Below are positions 46,786 to 58,295 of a stretch of DNA of 64,000 nt, piece by piece. The notes beneath the pieces were generated by a model. The model made no database searches. It was not told where the DNA came from and saw nothing but the letters and a program-made list of their open reading frames with translations. The stretch is from contig NZ_CP037920.1 of assembly GCF_007748195.1 (NCBI RefSeq), positions 5,609,800 to 5,673,799 on the forward strand, written 5' to 3'. Position numbers and translations under genes: made by a program. Every line of letters begins with the position of its first letter. The first letter of the stretch is position 1. Source of the stretch: Gimesia aquarii (GTDB lineage: Bacteria; Planctomycetota; Planctomycetia; Planctomycetales; Planctomycetaceae).

Positions 46786-48195
46786 ATGTTTTCATTGAGT
46801 AAAGACAATCCTTCGCGGGTATCATATTTTTTCTGTCTGTCAGTTACTCTGATTACTGTTTTACTGCTCTTGGGCAGACAATCAGTTTACGCAGAAACCT
46901 ATGAATTCTCTGAACCCACCAAAGACTCACGCACTTATAGTGTGGATTCTACTATTAAAGTTGAAGGTCAACTGGAAACAGCCATTAAATCGGGTAAAGC
47001 GAGAAAACTCGAGCTCAATGTAGAAGGAAAACTTCAATACCTCGAACGCAAATTGCCAGGAACAGGACGTGATGCAGAAGCACTCCGTTCCCTTCGGTAC
47101 TATGAATTGGCGATAGCCACAATTGACGTGCAGGGACAAAAAACATTTGCCCGTGGTCGAGATAAACATCGCATGATTGTCGCAGAAGGAAAACCTGAGG
47201 GTCTTTCCTTACATTCTCCCGTTGGCCCGCTCATGCCATCAGAACTGGAATTGCTCAATTCTCCTGGTGATTGTCTCCCTGTCAGCGCACTCTTACCGCG
47301 TTCCGAGGTGGAAGTTGGTGAATCCTGGACTCCTGACAGTTGGGTACTTCAGTCTCTTACGGGACTTGAAGCAGTCTTAAAGTCAGAGTTGACCTGCAAA
47401 CTGGAATCCGTAGCAGATAACGTAGCGGTGATTAGTTTTAACGGAAAGATTGAAGGGGCCACTGTTGGCGCGCAAACCGAAATTGCGGTCTCGGGTCAAT
47501 TTCAATTTCGTTTAAATGATCATTTCATCAGTCATCTGGAACTGGAACAAACGGAAAATCGGTCTGTGGGTTCTGTCAGTCCCGGTATGAAAGTCACTGC
47601 AAAAGTGAACTGGGATCGAACGCTTGCAGCGGCTCCGGGACCACTTACGGATGAAGCGTTGGCTTCTATCCCATTGGAATCAAAACCAGAGTCCAAACTT
47701 TTGAGCTTCGAACCTCCCTGGAATGTTCAATTACTTCTGCCACGGAACTGGTATGTATTTCATCAAACGAATCAGGTTGCCGTCTTAAGATTGCTCGATA
47801 AAGGGAGTCTGATTGCGCAAGCCAATATTTCAAAAATTGCTTCCGTTAAACCGGGTAGCCACACCTCTGAAGAACAGTTCCAACAGGACATTCGCACCTC
47901 GTTAGGCGACAAACTGATCAAAATTCTGAAGGCTGAAAACCTCTCTTCCGCAGATGGAAAGTACGTTCATCGGGTCACTGTTGCTGGGAAAGCCAATGAG
48001 ATTCCCGTGCAATGGATTTATTACCTGTGTGCCGCTCCTTCCGGCAGGCAGATTTCCTTCGTGTTTACCGTGGATGAAAAATTAGTTGATCAACTGAATG
48101 ATCGAGACACTGACCTTATTTTGAGCCTTAAATTTCTGGAAGCTCAGCCCGCTCCGGTCCAGGCAGGACCTACTGAAGCCAGCGAAAGAAAGTGA
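46786..48195 (+). CDS. Exported protein of unknown function
   Basis: ATG 46786 follows ACGGAG at the right distance; a TTG start at 46765 is less likely. The 469-residue protein has a signal peptide (about residues 14-38, ending SVYAE). A beta-rich region then has repeated strand patterns (KLELNVEGKLQYLERK, VAVISFNGKIEGATVG). The C-terminal 150 residues (PPWNVQLLLPRNWYVFHQT to LILSLKFLEAQP) have the alternating strand-helix pattern of PsbP/MOG1-like domains, but this is a weak impression. It lies 56 bases after dxs on the same strand. I do not recognise a family. Confidence 0.65.
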   Translation: MFSLSKDNPSRVSYFFCLSVTLITVLLLLGRQSVYAETYEFSEPTKDSRTYSVDSTIKVEGQLETAIKSGKARKLELNVEGKLQYLERKLPGTGRDAEALRSLRYYELAIATIDVQGQKTFARGRDKHRMIVAEGKPEGLSLHSPVGPLMPSELELLNSPGDCLPVSALLPRSEVEVGESWTPDSWVLQSLTGLEAVLKSELTCKLESVADNVAVISFNGKIEGATVGAQTEIAVSGQFQFRLNDHFISHLELEQTENRSVGSVSPGMKVTAKVNWDRTLAAAPGPLTDEALASIPLESKPESKLLSFEPPWNVQLLLPRNWYVFHQTNQVAVLRLLDKGSLIAQANISKIASVKPGSHTSEEQFQQDIRTSLGDKLIKILKAENLSSADGKYVHRVTVAGKANEIPVQWIYYLCAAPSGRQISFVFTVDEKLVDQLNDRDTDLILSLKFLEAQPAPVQAGPTEASERK

Positions 48196-48475
48196 ATGTC
48201 CGGAGTTTTACTCTGGAATTAAGTCTGTAAGATAACCCGTCAGGCGTCCCGGCTCATAAAAATCCTTACAATCATTACATTCGCCGGCCAATATTCTCGC
48301 TCGCATTAGAATTGTAAGGAACATTCCTCCTGACTGTGAACTAAGCTTAATTTACTTAGAGAAGTCAAAAACGATTTTAGGCATTGGTTACCTCTGACCA
48401 ATCTCTTTTCCCAACGCTTAACGTTTTGTCTCTTGCGAGATAAAACGTGGTTGCTTTCCAGTCAGGAAGAGAAGC

Positions 48476-49411
48476 ATGACGGCAATCTTATTAGCATCAC
48501 AATTAGCAATTTCAAACGACATTCTAATCTGTTTCGGCGCCGGATTACTAATTGCAGTCAGTCTGGGTTTTACTGCAGGTTATTTTGTCGGAAAGAATGC
48601 CCCCGCGCGCAATCTTCGGCGAGCGAAAAAACATCTCCAGAACTGCTTTGAACATGTAAAAGAAACGTTGGATACTGCTCAAACTGCATGTACATTGCTC
48701 GAAAAATTTCCTGGAATGATGCTTACGAAAGAACAGTCCAGTGAAATCAGCCGCAGACGCGGGAAGCTACTGGATCTGATTAATCGTTTGGTTGAACGAA
48801 AAATTCCAGATGAAGAACCAATTCAACTGGAGAATCAGCCTGACAAGAAGAAAAAGCAGGAATTCCCAGCAATGCAATGGGTTTTACAACCGGAACAAAC
48901 ACATTTAAAGCTACCAGATGCCTCGGCGTTTGAAGCGAATCTGGAAACGATGTTACTGGCGGGAACCTCGACTGAACTGAATAGCGGTTTGCTGCTCGTG
49001 CAAATGAACCAATACGAGCAGTTGAAAGAACGCTTTGGAATTATGGCTCCCGTCAAATTCATGAAAACAATTTCACGACTGGCGTTACACAAAATCAGAG
49101 ACGAAGACGTTATCTGTTTTTGGAAATCGGACACACTGGCAATTCTGTTGCCCGGCTTTTCCAGCAGCGAAGGACAAACTAACGCTGAAACAATTCGAGA
49201 TGCCATTCGACACCATCATTTTCGCCTGGAAACGACCAGCTCAGAAGTGGTTGTCACAGCCAGCCTCGCATATATCACTTGTGTTCCCGGTGACTCAGCA
49301 GAGCTGATCCTGGACCGAGGATTACATGCCTTAGCCAAATCTCAGAAACAAGGCCGCAACCAACTCATCATTCAAGACAGCCACGCGTACAAGAATAAAG
49401 AAGCCGTTTAA
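48476..49411 (+). CDS. Membrane protein with degenerate GGDEF domain
   Basis: The 311-residue protein starts with a membrane segment (ICFGAGLLIAVSLGFTAGYFVG) after an AGGAAGAG ribosome site. A helical, coiled-coil-like region follows at about 40-105. The C-terminal domain (about 145-300) aligns with GGDEF folds: LPDASAFEANLETMLLAG, LLLVQMNQYEQLKERFG, then RDEDVICFWKSDTLAILLPG where active enzymes have RYGGDEFAILLPG. Thus GGDEF reads KSDTL here, and the usual catalytic Glu is gone. It is unlikely to make cyclic di-GMP. It may bind a nucleotide or a partner. No obvious operon mate. Confidence 0.72.
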   Translation: MTAILLASQLAISNDILICFGAGLLIAVSLGFTAGYFVGKNAPARNLRRAKKHLQNCFEHVKETLDTAQTACTLLEKFPGMMLTKEQSSEISRRRGKLLDLINRLVERKIPDEEPIQLENQPDKKKKQEFPAMQWVLQPEQTHLKLPDASAFEANLETMLLAGTSTELNSGLLLVQMNQYEQLKERFGIMAPVKFMKTISRLALHKIRDEDVICFWKSDTLAILLPGFSSSEGQTNAETIRDAIRHHHFRLETTSSEVVVTASLAYITCVPGDSAELILDRGLHALAKSQKQGRNQLIIQDSHAYKNKEAV

Positions 49412-49467
49412 TTCTCAAATAGACAAAGGCAGATTGAAAACCATAAAAGAACTCTCTGTCAGACACT

Positions 49468-51798
49468 CTATTTTTCCGAAACCGTCTTCTCCATTTGGCT
49501 AATCCACGTCTGAATCAGGTCAACGGCTTCCTGGTGCACAATCCGGTTGCCAATATTGGGCATCCGGGCTGCCAGATCACTGGATTGTAAACGATGCATT
49601 AAAATCGATTTCTCTGGTTTGCCGGGAACAATATCATAACTTCGTCCTCCTGATCCCCTCCCCGCTGCAACAGGCGTTTTCCAGACACCAAGTTTCACAG
49701 GGTCCGTTTGTGATAAACGTAAATCTAATCCCGTTGTACGAGCATTCCCGCCGGGACTATGACAGTGTGCGCAATTCACTGATAAATAAGCACGCACCCG
49801 CTGGTCCAGGTTCCCGGAATGCGGGTTGTCAAATTCAGCCAGCGTTTCAATGACTGCCGGTTCGGGAGCGTTTTCAATCAAATCCATTCGCTTCAGATAA
49901 GCCAGCTGGTTTTCTTCGCCATGTGCATATTGATATGTACGATTCATGTTGGCAGCGACCGGACCAATGGGAATATATTTGTCATGCCGACTATGACAAC
50001 TGATACATTGATTTGCATTCGGCACAAGATGTTGTGTAGACCGCTGTTGTCCATCGGAATGAATCCAGGAAACATCGACTTCACCTCCCCCCAGACTTAA
50101 TTCGGCATCCGTTTGCGCTTCATTCCAGATGTAAGAATATCCATACCAGCCAGAGTCTTTGAGAAATTCGATTCTTGTTTCGAGCAAACGCTCACCCTGT
50201 GAAAGATCTCGCATATCGTTTAAATACGAGAATGTTTTAATCAGCATCGTCCCCACTGGAAAATCAAGAACACCCGCAGATTTGAATTTGATTTTTTTCC
50301 CTTCTGGCAAACGAATGAAGCGATGCTTGGATGTGTAATCGGTAAATAAGGTCGTAATTAAATCATAGGGAATCACCCCTTCGGCCGGTTCCTGAGTCAC
50401 GCCACTCCCTTTAAAGAGCCCTAGTTCTGACAGTTTCTGTGGTGCCGCGTAATACACAAGTAATGTTGTATTTTTGGCTGGCTGTGGTTTTCCATGTGGC
50501 TTCAGATGCACCGGCTTTAGCGACGTAAGAGTTCCTTTAAAAGGAGTCATATCCATACCTGGCTGATATTTCCCGGCAGCAATATTGGCAGGATTCAAAT
50601 TACTGAAATCAATATTTAAAAATCGTGCCTTACCATTATTAGATAATCGCAAGGATTTCTCAGTCGGCAGTTTCCCATCGACCAGCTTTTTCTGATCAAT
50701 CATTCCATCAAAGGTGATATCAGGTAGTGGAGTGCCCACAATCGACTTCAGAAGCAAACCCAGTTCGCCATCGGGTACCGTACCCCCACCGCTAATCTGA
50801 TTGTCATGTATGAAAATTCCTTCTGGATAGGGATCAAAGTTTTTATCTTTTGTTTTCTTCTGTTGAATCAGAAAACTAACCACCGACACACTAAAGGAGT
50901 TGTTATCAGTAATGACATTGTCAAAAACTTCCACATCGTCTGTCGCCATTATTAACACTCCCGAGCCCGCGGGCACAGAAGCAACCATATTCCCTTTCGG
51001 AGCAAAATTCTTGGTATTATTCTTAATGATCTGATTTCGGAAGAGGCGAACATGACGCCCATTTTTCTGAGGCAGCCCCGGCAAATCAAAGACTAAGAGC
51101 CCCCCCGTATTGTTTGTCACGATATTATCATAGACATCCGCATTAATGGTATTTTCAATCTCAATGCCCGCGACGTTCCATTCCGCACGACAGTTTCTCA
51201 CAATCACGTCTGTAGTCTGTCCGACATAAATCCCTGCATCTGCGGCTCCAATGGCGATACAATTCTCAATTAACACATTCTTGCACTGAACGGGATAGAG
51301 ACCATAGGCTCCATTGGTCGACTTGGGACCTCCCGTCCATTCGGTACGAACCCCACGAAAGGTAACATTTTCTGCCCCTAATACTTTGATTGCATTATGG
51401 CTGGTGTCCTCAACAGCAAAATTCTCCAGGACCAGATTATCTCCACTTGCCAATAATCCATAACTTCCATCACGTTGATTTTTAAATGTGAGAATGGTTT
51501 TATCCTGTCCCCGCCCGCGGATGGTGACATTGTCTGTGACCAGATTCAAACCAGACTGTAATTCATACGTTCCTGCCTCTAACTGAAGAATGTCACCAGG
51601 AATCGCTTGAATCAATCGCGATTGAAAGCGAAATGGGAAATCAGGACCGGGTGAGAATGTATAAGTCGCTGAAACGAGCTTGGGAGCAGCTGATTCCTCG
51701 GCCTTTAATATAGTATTCTCTGAAAATAGCACACCAACCAGGATAAAACTCGCAAGGCTGAAAACCTGTATTGAAATGAAAGAATTGATTTTAGACAT
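49468..51798 (-). CDS. Fusion of parallel beta-helix domain and dihaem cytochrome
   Basis: ATG 51798 gives 776 residues with a signal peptide (SIQVFSLASFILVGVLFSENTILKAE split at about residue 30); a frame opening at 51954 runs back into the ALDH gene. Residues about 45-400 form a right-handed beta-helix of repeated short strands (GDNLVLENFAVEDTSHNAI, NVLIENCIAIGAADAGIY). The C-terminal half (about 440-776) is a SO2930/HNE_0200-type cytochrome: the two haem sites are CISCH at Cys598 and CAHCH at Cys676, with a possible Met ligand in ARMPNIG. It should be periplasmic. The start is 41 bases after the ALDH stop. Confidence 0.85.
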   Translation of the reverse strand: MSKINSFISIQVFSLASFILVGVLFSENTILKAEESAAPKLVSATYTFSPGPDFPFRFQSRLIQAIPGDILQLEAGTYELQSGLNLVTDNVTIRGRGQDKTILTFKNQRDGSYGLLASGDNLVLENFAVEDTSHNAIKVLGAENVTFRGVRTEWTGGPKSTNGAYGLYPVQCKNVLIENCIAIGAADAGIYVGQTTDVIVRNCRAEWNVAGIEIENTINADVYDNIVTNNTGGLLVFDLPGLPQKNGRHVRLFRNQIIKNNTKNFAPKGNMVASVPAGSGVLIMATDDVEVFDNVITDNNSFSVSVVSFLIQQKKTKDKNFDPYPEGIFIHDNQISGGGTVPDGELGLLLKSIVGTPLPDITFDGMIDQKKLVDGKLPTEKSLRLSNNGKARFLNIDFSNLNPANIAAGKYQPGMDMTPFKGTLTSLKPVHLKPHGKPQPAKNTTLLVYYAAPQKLSELGLFKGSGVTQEPAEGVIPYDLITTLFTDYTSKHRFIRLPEGKKIKFKSAGVLDFPVGTMLIKTFSYLNDMRDLSQGERLLETRIEFLKDSGWYGYSYIWNEAQTDAELSLGGGEVDVSWIHSDGQQRSTQHLVPNANQCISCHSRHDKYIPIGPVAANMNRTYQYAHGEENQLAYLKRMDLIENAPEPAVIETLAEFDNPHSGNLDQRVRAYLSVNCAHCHSPGGNARTTGLDLRLSQTDPVKLGVWKTPVAAGRGSGGRSYDIVPGKPEKSILMHRLQSSDLAARMPNIGNRIVHQEAVDLIQTWISQMEKTVSEK

Positions 51799-51839
51799 GT
51801 CTGATAATCCTGTCGTAACTCTGCTTGAAGTGAATAACG

Positions 51840-53540
51840 TTACTTGAATAGTACTGAAAGCCCGACTCTTGATAGATTCATTAACGAAGGTTGGGTATAT
51901 AACTTTAAGAGCTGCCAACCCACTGATTCCGGATTGGGGTGCGAGGGGAACCAAACCGGTTTGGGAATTAAAGTCAGTGGTCCATATAAAACGGTTTTCT
52001 CAACGTCTCTGAGAAAATACGTGTTGTGTACATTCCCCATACCACTGGCGACATTTTTCAGGTCGCCCCCTGGCGCCCCTCCCCAGGGAGTTGACATGAA
52101 TGCATAATTCAACGCAGGCCAATGATTGATCCCGACAGCACCATAGTGCAAACGAGACACACAATGCTCCAGAAACTCCCGTTGCGACTTCTGAAATTGA
52201 TTCGGAACCGTAATCGTAGCACAAAGGGTTCCCCAAACCTCTTGATTCACAAAGTTGACTGCCTGTTCCAGAAAATCAGTATCTGAATCCGCTTCCAAAC
52301 CGGCCTCGGCACAAACGCAGACAAATGATTCTTCTCGAAATAACTGGGGAGACATTTGGGGATCGGCATCGCGAATCAATTTCCAGGGAAGATACTCTTT
52401 ATCATCGGGAACTTCACCAGCAAATCGTTCCCAGCGTTCTGCTGCTCCGGGATAATAAGCATAGCGTCTCGGAATTTGATCTAACTGCTTTTGAATCATT
52501 GACAGAAATTGATCTCGCTGCCGCCAATGCGTGGCTGTGACGATGACTTTGGTAGCGAGACAGTTAAACGATGCATTATTGGCAATCGATGCCGCAATAT
52601 TCTCGGCCTGAAAACGGAGTTGTTTTTCTGAGTATTCACCGGGAACTACAATCCACGGCGAAACATTTCCCAGTTCACTCGTAATGGGCACATTGATGCG
52701 GGGCTGATTATTTTGTTTCCGGGTTTCCTGCTCTGCAGGATCGCTCCCCCAGACAATGGCGTCGTGAGTTTGTGTCGATCCTGTAATATGAATTCGATTG
52801 ATTGCAGGATGTTCAACCAAATACGCTCCATCGCGTGCGTCACCACAAACGATCCGTAAGAACCCCTCATCCATTAGTGGTTTGAATGCCTGTTCGAACA
52901 CCGATCTCAGGTAAGCATTCACCGGATTCATTTTGAGAAGAACACGTTCGCCCTCCTGCAATATTTTCGTCAAAACGTCCGTCGCGGGAATCGCAGACAC
53001 ATTCCCTGCACCCAGTACTAATGTTAAAGGAAACGGTTCAGAATTCGTTGGCTCCAATTGCTCAAAGTTAAACAGCGACGTAGATTCCTCATTCTGCTCT
53101 AGCCAGGCTTCCGCCTTTAATCCAGAGAACACAATCGCATCATAAAGTCCAATCGTCGGGAAGACGGGCACGCGCCATTGTTTTTCCAGTGATTGGACAA
53201 CAGATCCTGGTAAAGAAGGTTCGCCGGAGCTCCGAACAGACTTTAAATTAATCAACAAGATCTGAAGAAAACGGGCCACCGAAACAGGACCAGCCAGTAC
53301 CTCTTCGGCACGCACCCGACTGCCTTCTGGAATTTGCTTTGCTTGACAGGAAAGCGCGACCCATTCTGGAGCCGCTTCGGAAAGACTTAGCAAACACTGT
53401 TCCGTCAACTGGATGCGTTGTTCGACTGAAAAGCCAACCGACATTCGGTTGGCTTCAGTCAGATCCTGTAATGCCTGATCAATTTCAAGCTGATTCGAAT
53501 CGGAACGCTCTTGCTGACGCAAGGTTGTAGGCTCCACCAT
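51840..53540 (-). CDS. Aldehyde dehydrogenase-family protein
   Basis: ATG 53540 is preferred, with GGGTG before it; an upstream TTG at 53552 would add four residues. The 566-residue protein has ALDH features: PLTLVLGAGNVSAIPATDVL and GERVLLKMNPVNAY (cofactor binding), ITGSTQTHDAIVWG, catalytic-domain Glu in TSELGNVSPWIVV, and the nucleophile Cys in NNASFNCLATKVIV. It is larger than typical ALDH (about 480-500), with about 100 extra residues at the C-terminus ending LSRVGLSVLFK. It should oxidise an aldehyde in the cytosol. It lies between the DUF1559 gene (51 bases upstream) and the beta-helix cytochrome fusion. Confidence 0.85.
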   Translation of the reverse strand: MVEPTTLRQQERSDSNQLEIDQALQDLTEANRMSVGFSVEQRIQLTEQCLLSLSEAAPEWVALSCQAKQIPEGSRVRAEEVLAGPVSVARFLQILLINLKSVRSSGEPSLPGSVVQSLEKQWRVPVFPTIGLYDAIVFSGLKAEAWLEQNEESTSLFNFEQLEPTNSEPFPLTLVLGAGNVSAIPATDVLTKILQEGERVLLKMNPVNAYLRSVFEQAFKPLMDEGFLRIVCGDARDGAYLVEHPAINRIHITGSTQTHDAIVWGSDPAEQETRKQNNQPRINVPITSELGNVSPWIVVPGEYSEKQLRFQAENIAASIANNASFNCLATKVIVTATHWRQRDQFLSMIQKQLDQIPRRYAYYPGAAERWERFAGEVPDDKEYLPWKLIRDADPQMSPQLFREESFVCVCAEAGLEADSDTDFLEQAVNFVNQEVWGTLCATITVPNQFQKSQREFLEHCVSRLHYGAVGINHWPALNYAFMSTPWGGAPGGDLKNVASGMGNVHNTYFLRDVEKTVLYGPLTLIPKPVWFPSHPNPESVGWQLLKLYTQPSLMNLSRVGLSVLFK

Positions 53541-53591
53541 GAGAACAAACACCCAATTTCTGTGAACGAGTTATCAACTCAGAAAAATAGA

Positions 53592-54602
53592 CTATGGAGT
53601 CTCAACCACTTCTCCCCCTTGAATCGTTGAGAGTGCCTGATAAACTCCAAGGTCCACATTCTCACTGATAAAGTGAACCGATCCATCTCCATAAAGAAAA
53701 TGGGCTCCCCCCACATGCTGACTGCGGAAGTTACTCGTGGCATCAGCACCGGCGCCAAATGAGCAATCAGAGTAGTTTGAGAGGTCAATCAGTGTTTCCG
53801 TAGTAAATTGTTTATTCATCCGGTCTGCCGTGCTTCCGAAAACACTTGCTCTGGGACCCAAAGCAGGTTTAAAGTCTGAATTCGGTGGTTGTGCGACCAC
53901 CCAGGCCTGATACGCTTCGACCGTTGTTGCAGGTGCTGTATTACATCCCTGCCCCTCACAGAGTATAAACTGAGGTCCGGATGATGCTTCTCCCATCGCG
54001 ATGGTATTACTGGAACCATCTATGATATCCCGCATTTTGGCCCCTCGATTAAGATCAAACATACCTCTGACATTACTGGCATGGTTACTCGAATTACACC
54101 AGGCCACATTTGATCCCCGGCACATTGCATAGGTCGTAATCCCGAATGTATCTCCGACAGGAAGCCCCAAGGCCGAAAAAGCGGAGTCGGTAACAGGATT
54201 GGTTCCCACATTCGAAGGGCAGACAAATATGGGGATGACAGTTCTGGCCACAGCAGCTGACTGCTGTTCCCATGGCCTTGTGTGATCGTAAAGATTGGCC
54301 AAGTTCGCTTGATCAAAGTAAGGCAACATCATCACGAGCCCGCTCGTAATAAAGTTTCCACCGCCGGAAGAAGTCGCAAAATTCACACTGGTTCCCAAGG
54401 GAAACGTACTGTGCGCTTCGTGATAGTTGTGCATCGCCAAGCCAAATTGCTTGAGATTATTTTTACATTGCGATCTGCGCGCCGCTTCACGGGCTTGCTG
54501 GACTGCGGGTAACAGTAAGGCAATCAAGATCGCAATAATTGCGATGACTACCAATAACTCGATGAGTGTGAATCCTCTCTTCAGAGGTTTACGATGTGCC
54601 AT
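53592..54602 (-). CDS. DUF1559 prepilin-like protein
   Basis: The 336-residue protein has the prepilin signal [34 protein letters not shown] and the DUF1559 domain. It has the H-X9-DG motif in [24 protein letters not shown] precedes the ATG. Unlike the other two DUF1559 genes in the window it has no lipoprotein partner; it precedes an ALDH gene and a cytochrome fusion at short spacing, so it may be the first gene of that unit. Its function is unknown. Confidence 0.92.
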   Translation of the reverse strand: MAHRKPLKRGFTLIELLVVIAIIAILIALLLPAVQQAREAARRSQCKNNLKQFGLAMHNYHEAHSTFPLGTSVNFATSSGGGNFITSGLVMMLPYFDQANLANLYDHTRPWEQQSAAVARTVIPIFVCPSNVGTNPVTDSAFSALGLPVGDTFGITTYAMCRGSNVAWCNSSNHASNVRGMFDLNRGAKMRDIIDGSSNTIAMGEASSGPQFILCEGQGCNTAPATTVEAYQAWVVAQPPNSDFKPALGPRASVFGSTADRMNKQFTTETLIDLSNYSDCSFGAGADATSNFRSQHVGGAHFLYGDGSVHFISENVDLGVYQALSTIQGGEVVETP

Positions 54603-55177
54603 AGCGCTACTCCTCGCATTTCCAAAAGGGTTAGGAACTGTCTAATCATTCTGATCACTGTCATCAGTGAATCAGTTTGACGTCGGGAACTCTCACGCAA
54701 TAAAAGTGATGTAATCTATATCTATTAAGAAACGTGAGCGGCCCCTTCTCGTTTCGTTAAAGTTGAAAAAATAGATCTCTACTTAAAACAATCGTATTTT
54801 GTGAATCAAACACAAGGTCTGGTTATTTAGTACCTACGCTACAACGAAAATTGATATCCATTTTTTTAAAAATGATTATCAATAAGTTGGTAAATCCAAC
54901 ATGACTCAACCAATAACTTCCTGCTCCTAAAAGAAATGACGTTGGAGAAAGACAATTAGTGGCACTCATTCAACATATTTGAAAAAAGATTGGACAAACG
55001 GTAACGTTACCGTTACCATGTAATCAATGTTAGTCGCCATCGTCCCGAATTTCAACAAAAATCGGGACAAAATTAAAATTTTTGAAAATGCTGATTTTGA
55101 ATGTGCCCTCCTCTGGAATCTTCACAACATGAATCAATGCGGTTACACTCGGCTTTCTCAAAATCAATGGAGTAATG
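54603..55177. other. Divergent intergenic region with TetR operator
   Basis: No gene supported. The minus side holds the DUF1559 promoter; the plus side carries the palindrome described separately and leads to tetR. A 76-codon plus-strand frame around 55027-55257 overlaps tetR and looks like a shadow. Confidence 0.45.
54997..55014. promoter_or_regulatory. Palindromic operator upstream of tetR
   Basis: AACGGTAACGTTACCGTT is a perfect 18-base palindrome centred at 55005/55006, 164 bases before the likely tetR start. TetR-family repressors typically bind such inverted repeats near their own promoter. The pairing is seen directly; binding is inference. Confidence 0.65.
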
Positions 55178-55789
55178 ATGACATCTGCAGACACAAAAAC
55201 GGCACCAGTGAAAAAAGAAGTCTGTTCGCAAGCTGCAATTCTGAAAGCTGCGATTGATGAATTTGCAGAAAGAGGCGTAGAGGGAGCGCGGATTGAATCC
55301 GTCGCACGTCAAGCAAAATTTAATAAGTCGCTGATTTATCGCTATTTCAATGACAAACGGGGTCTGTTTGAGGCAGCCTTGCAGAGCAAACTTGAAGAAC
55401 GAAATGAGAGTGTCGAAAAAATTCCGGTCGACATTGCCGAAATTCTCCAATTCTACTTCGAGGAGAACTTACGAGACCTGAATTATGTCCGTGTTCTTTT
55501 GAATGAAGCTCAACAAAATAATGGTGAGCCACTCATCGATGAACCCTGGAGACAGGAATATTATCAGAAGCATATTGATCGATTGAAAAAATCGCAGTCA
55601 GAAGGAGCGATTACAGAGGGGCTTGATCCGACTTGTTTGATGACGATCTTAACGGCGTTGGTCTTCTTCCCTGCAACTCTGCCTCAATTAGCGCAACTGA
55701 TTTCTGGACATAAGGTAAACTCGAAAGAGTTCGAGGAACACTGGACTGAATGTTTACTTACCATGATTAAGCTAATCCAGCCAAGTTGA
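55178..55789 (+). CDS. TetR-family transcriptional regulator
   Basis: Two ATGs stand in tandem; 55178 has better spacing from GGAG, giving 203 residues. The N-terminal HTH (about 15-65) reads ILKAAIDEFAERGVEGARI, then VARQAKFNKSLIYRYFNDKRGLF, the standard TetR pattern. The C-terminal ligand domain is helical (AEILQFYFEENLRDLNYV, LMTILTALVFFPATLPQL) and unspecific. It probably represses its own promoter via the 18-base palindrome upstream. No transporter or enzyme is divergently adjacent, so its target genes are not clear; the protease gene downstream begins 428 bases later. Confidence 0.9.
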   Translation: MTSADTKTAPVKKEVCSQAAILKAAIDEFAERGVEGARIESVARQAKFNKSLIYRYFNDKRGLFEAALQSKLEERNESVEKIPVDIAEILQFYFEENLRDLNYVRVLLNEAQQNNGEPLIDEPWRQEYYQKHIDRLKKSQSEGAITEGLDPTCLMTILTALVFFPATLPQLAQLISGHKVNSKEFEEHWTECLLTMIKLIQPS

Positions 55790-56096
55790 TACCATCAACC
55801 CACTAAAAAACATGTAAACCATTGTGATTAAAGGACATAATCACATTCAATCTTGAGGTCATTCTATAAAGCTCAATCACAGAGATAACGTTAAACTTGA
55901 CGTTTTACTGATATTTCAACTGTTTCTCAGCGAAATACAGGCAATAATGACCAACAGAGACATCACAAATGACGTACTAATGAAGTACTAATTTTCACTG
56001 AAGACATGATTTCGTGGCTTTGGTTTTTGACGCACTGTTTAAGGTAAATCAGCTTCTGATAAGCAGATGAGCGCTCAAAGAACAAAAAATGTCATC

Positions 56097-56123
56097 TTGT
56101 CCTGTTTTCTCTGATCCTATAAT
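56097..56123 (+). promoter_or_regulatory. Predicted sigma-70-type promoter of the protease gene
   Basis: TTGTCC (56097-56102) and a perfect TATAAT (56118-56123) are 15 bases apart, slightly short of optimal. The predicted start would leave a leader of about 88 bases. Confidence 0.45.
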
Positions 56124-56141
56124 ATCGAGCTGCTTACATTA

Positions 56142-56171
56142 AGAGATACTCGGCTGAACGCTGAGTTCTCT
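56142..56171 (+). promoter_or_regulatory. Leader hairpin of the protease gene
   Basis: AGAGA-T-ACTCGGC pairs with GCTGAGT-TCTCT over 12 positions with one bulged T and one G-U pair, around loop TGAAC. No T run follows, so it is not a terminator. It lies within the predicted leader, about 47 bases before the ATG; it may stabilise the mRNA or bind a regulator. Confidence 0.45.
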
Positions 56172-56217
56172 AATTGTTTCTTAACGTCACCTAAAATCCA
56201 ATAAACGGACGAAACTT

Positions 56218-58266
<2,049 letters not shown>

Positions 58267-58295
58267 AGTTATTTAAACGAATGCACTAGCCCCTG

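Larger units (their letters stand above)
55790..56217. other. Intergenic region upstream of the tail-specific protease
   Basis: No gene supported. TGTGATTA (55823-55830) and TAATCACA (55838-55845) form a perfect 8-base inverted repeat with 7-base spacer, either a weak tetR terminator or a binding site. The promoter and leader hairpin of the protease gene are listed separately. Confidence 0.5.
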
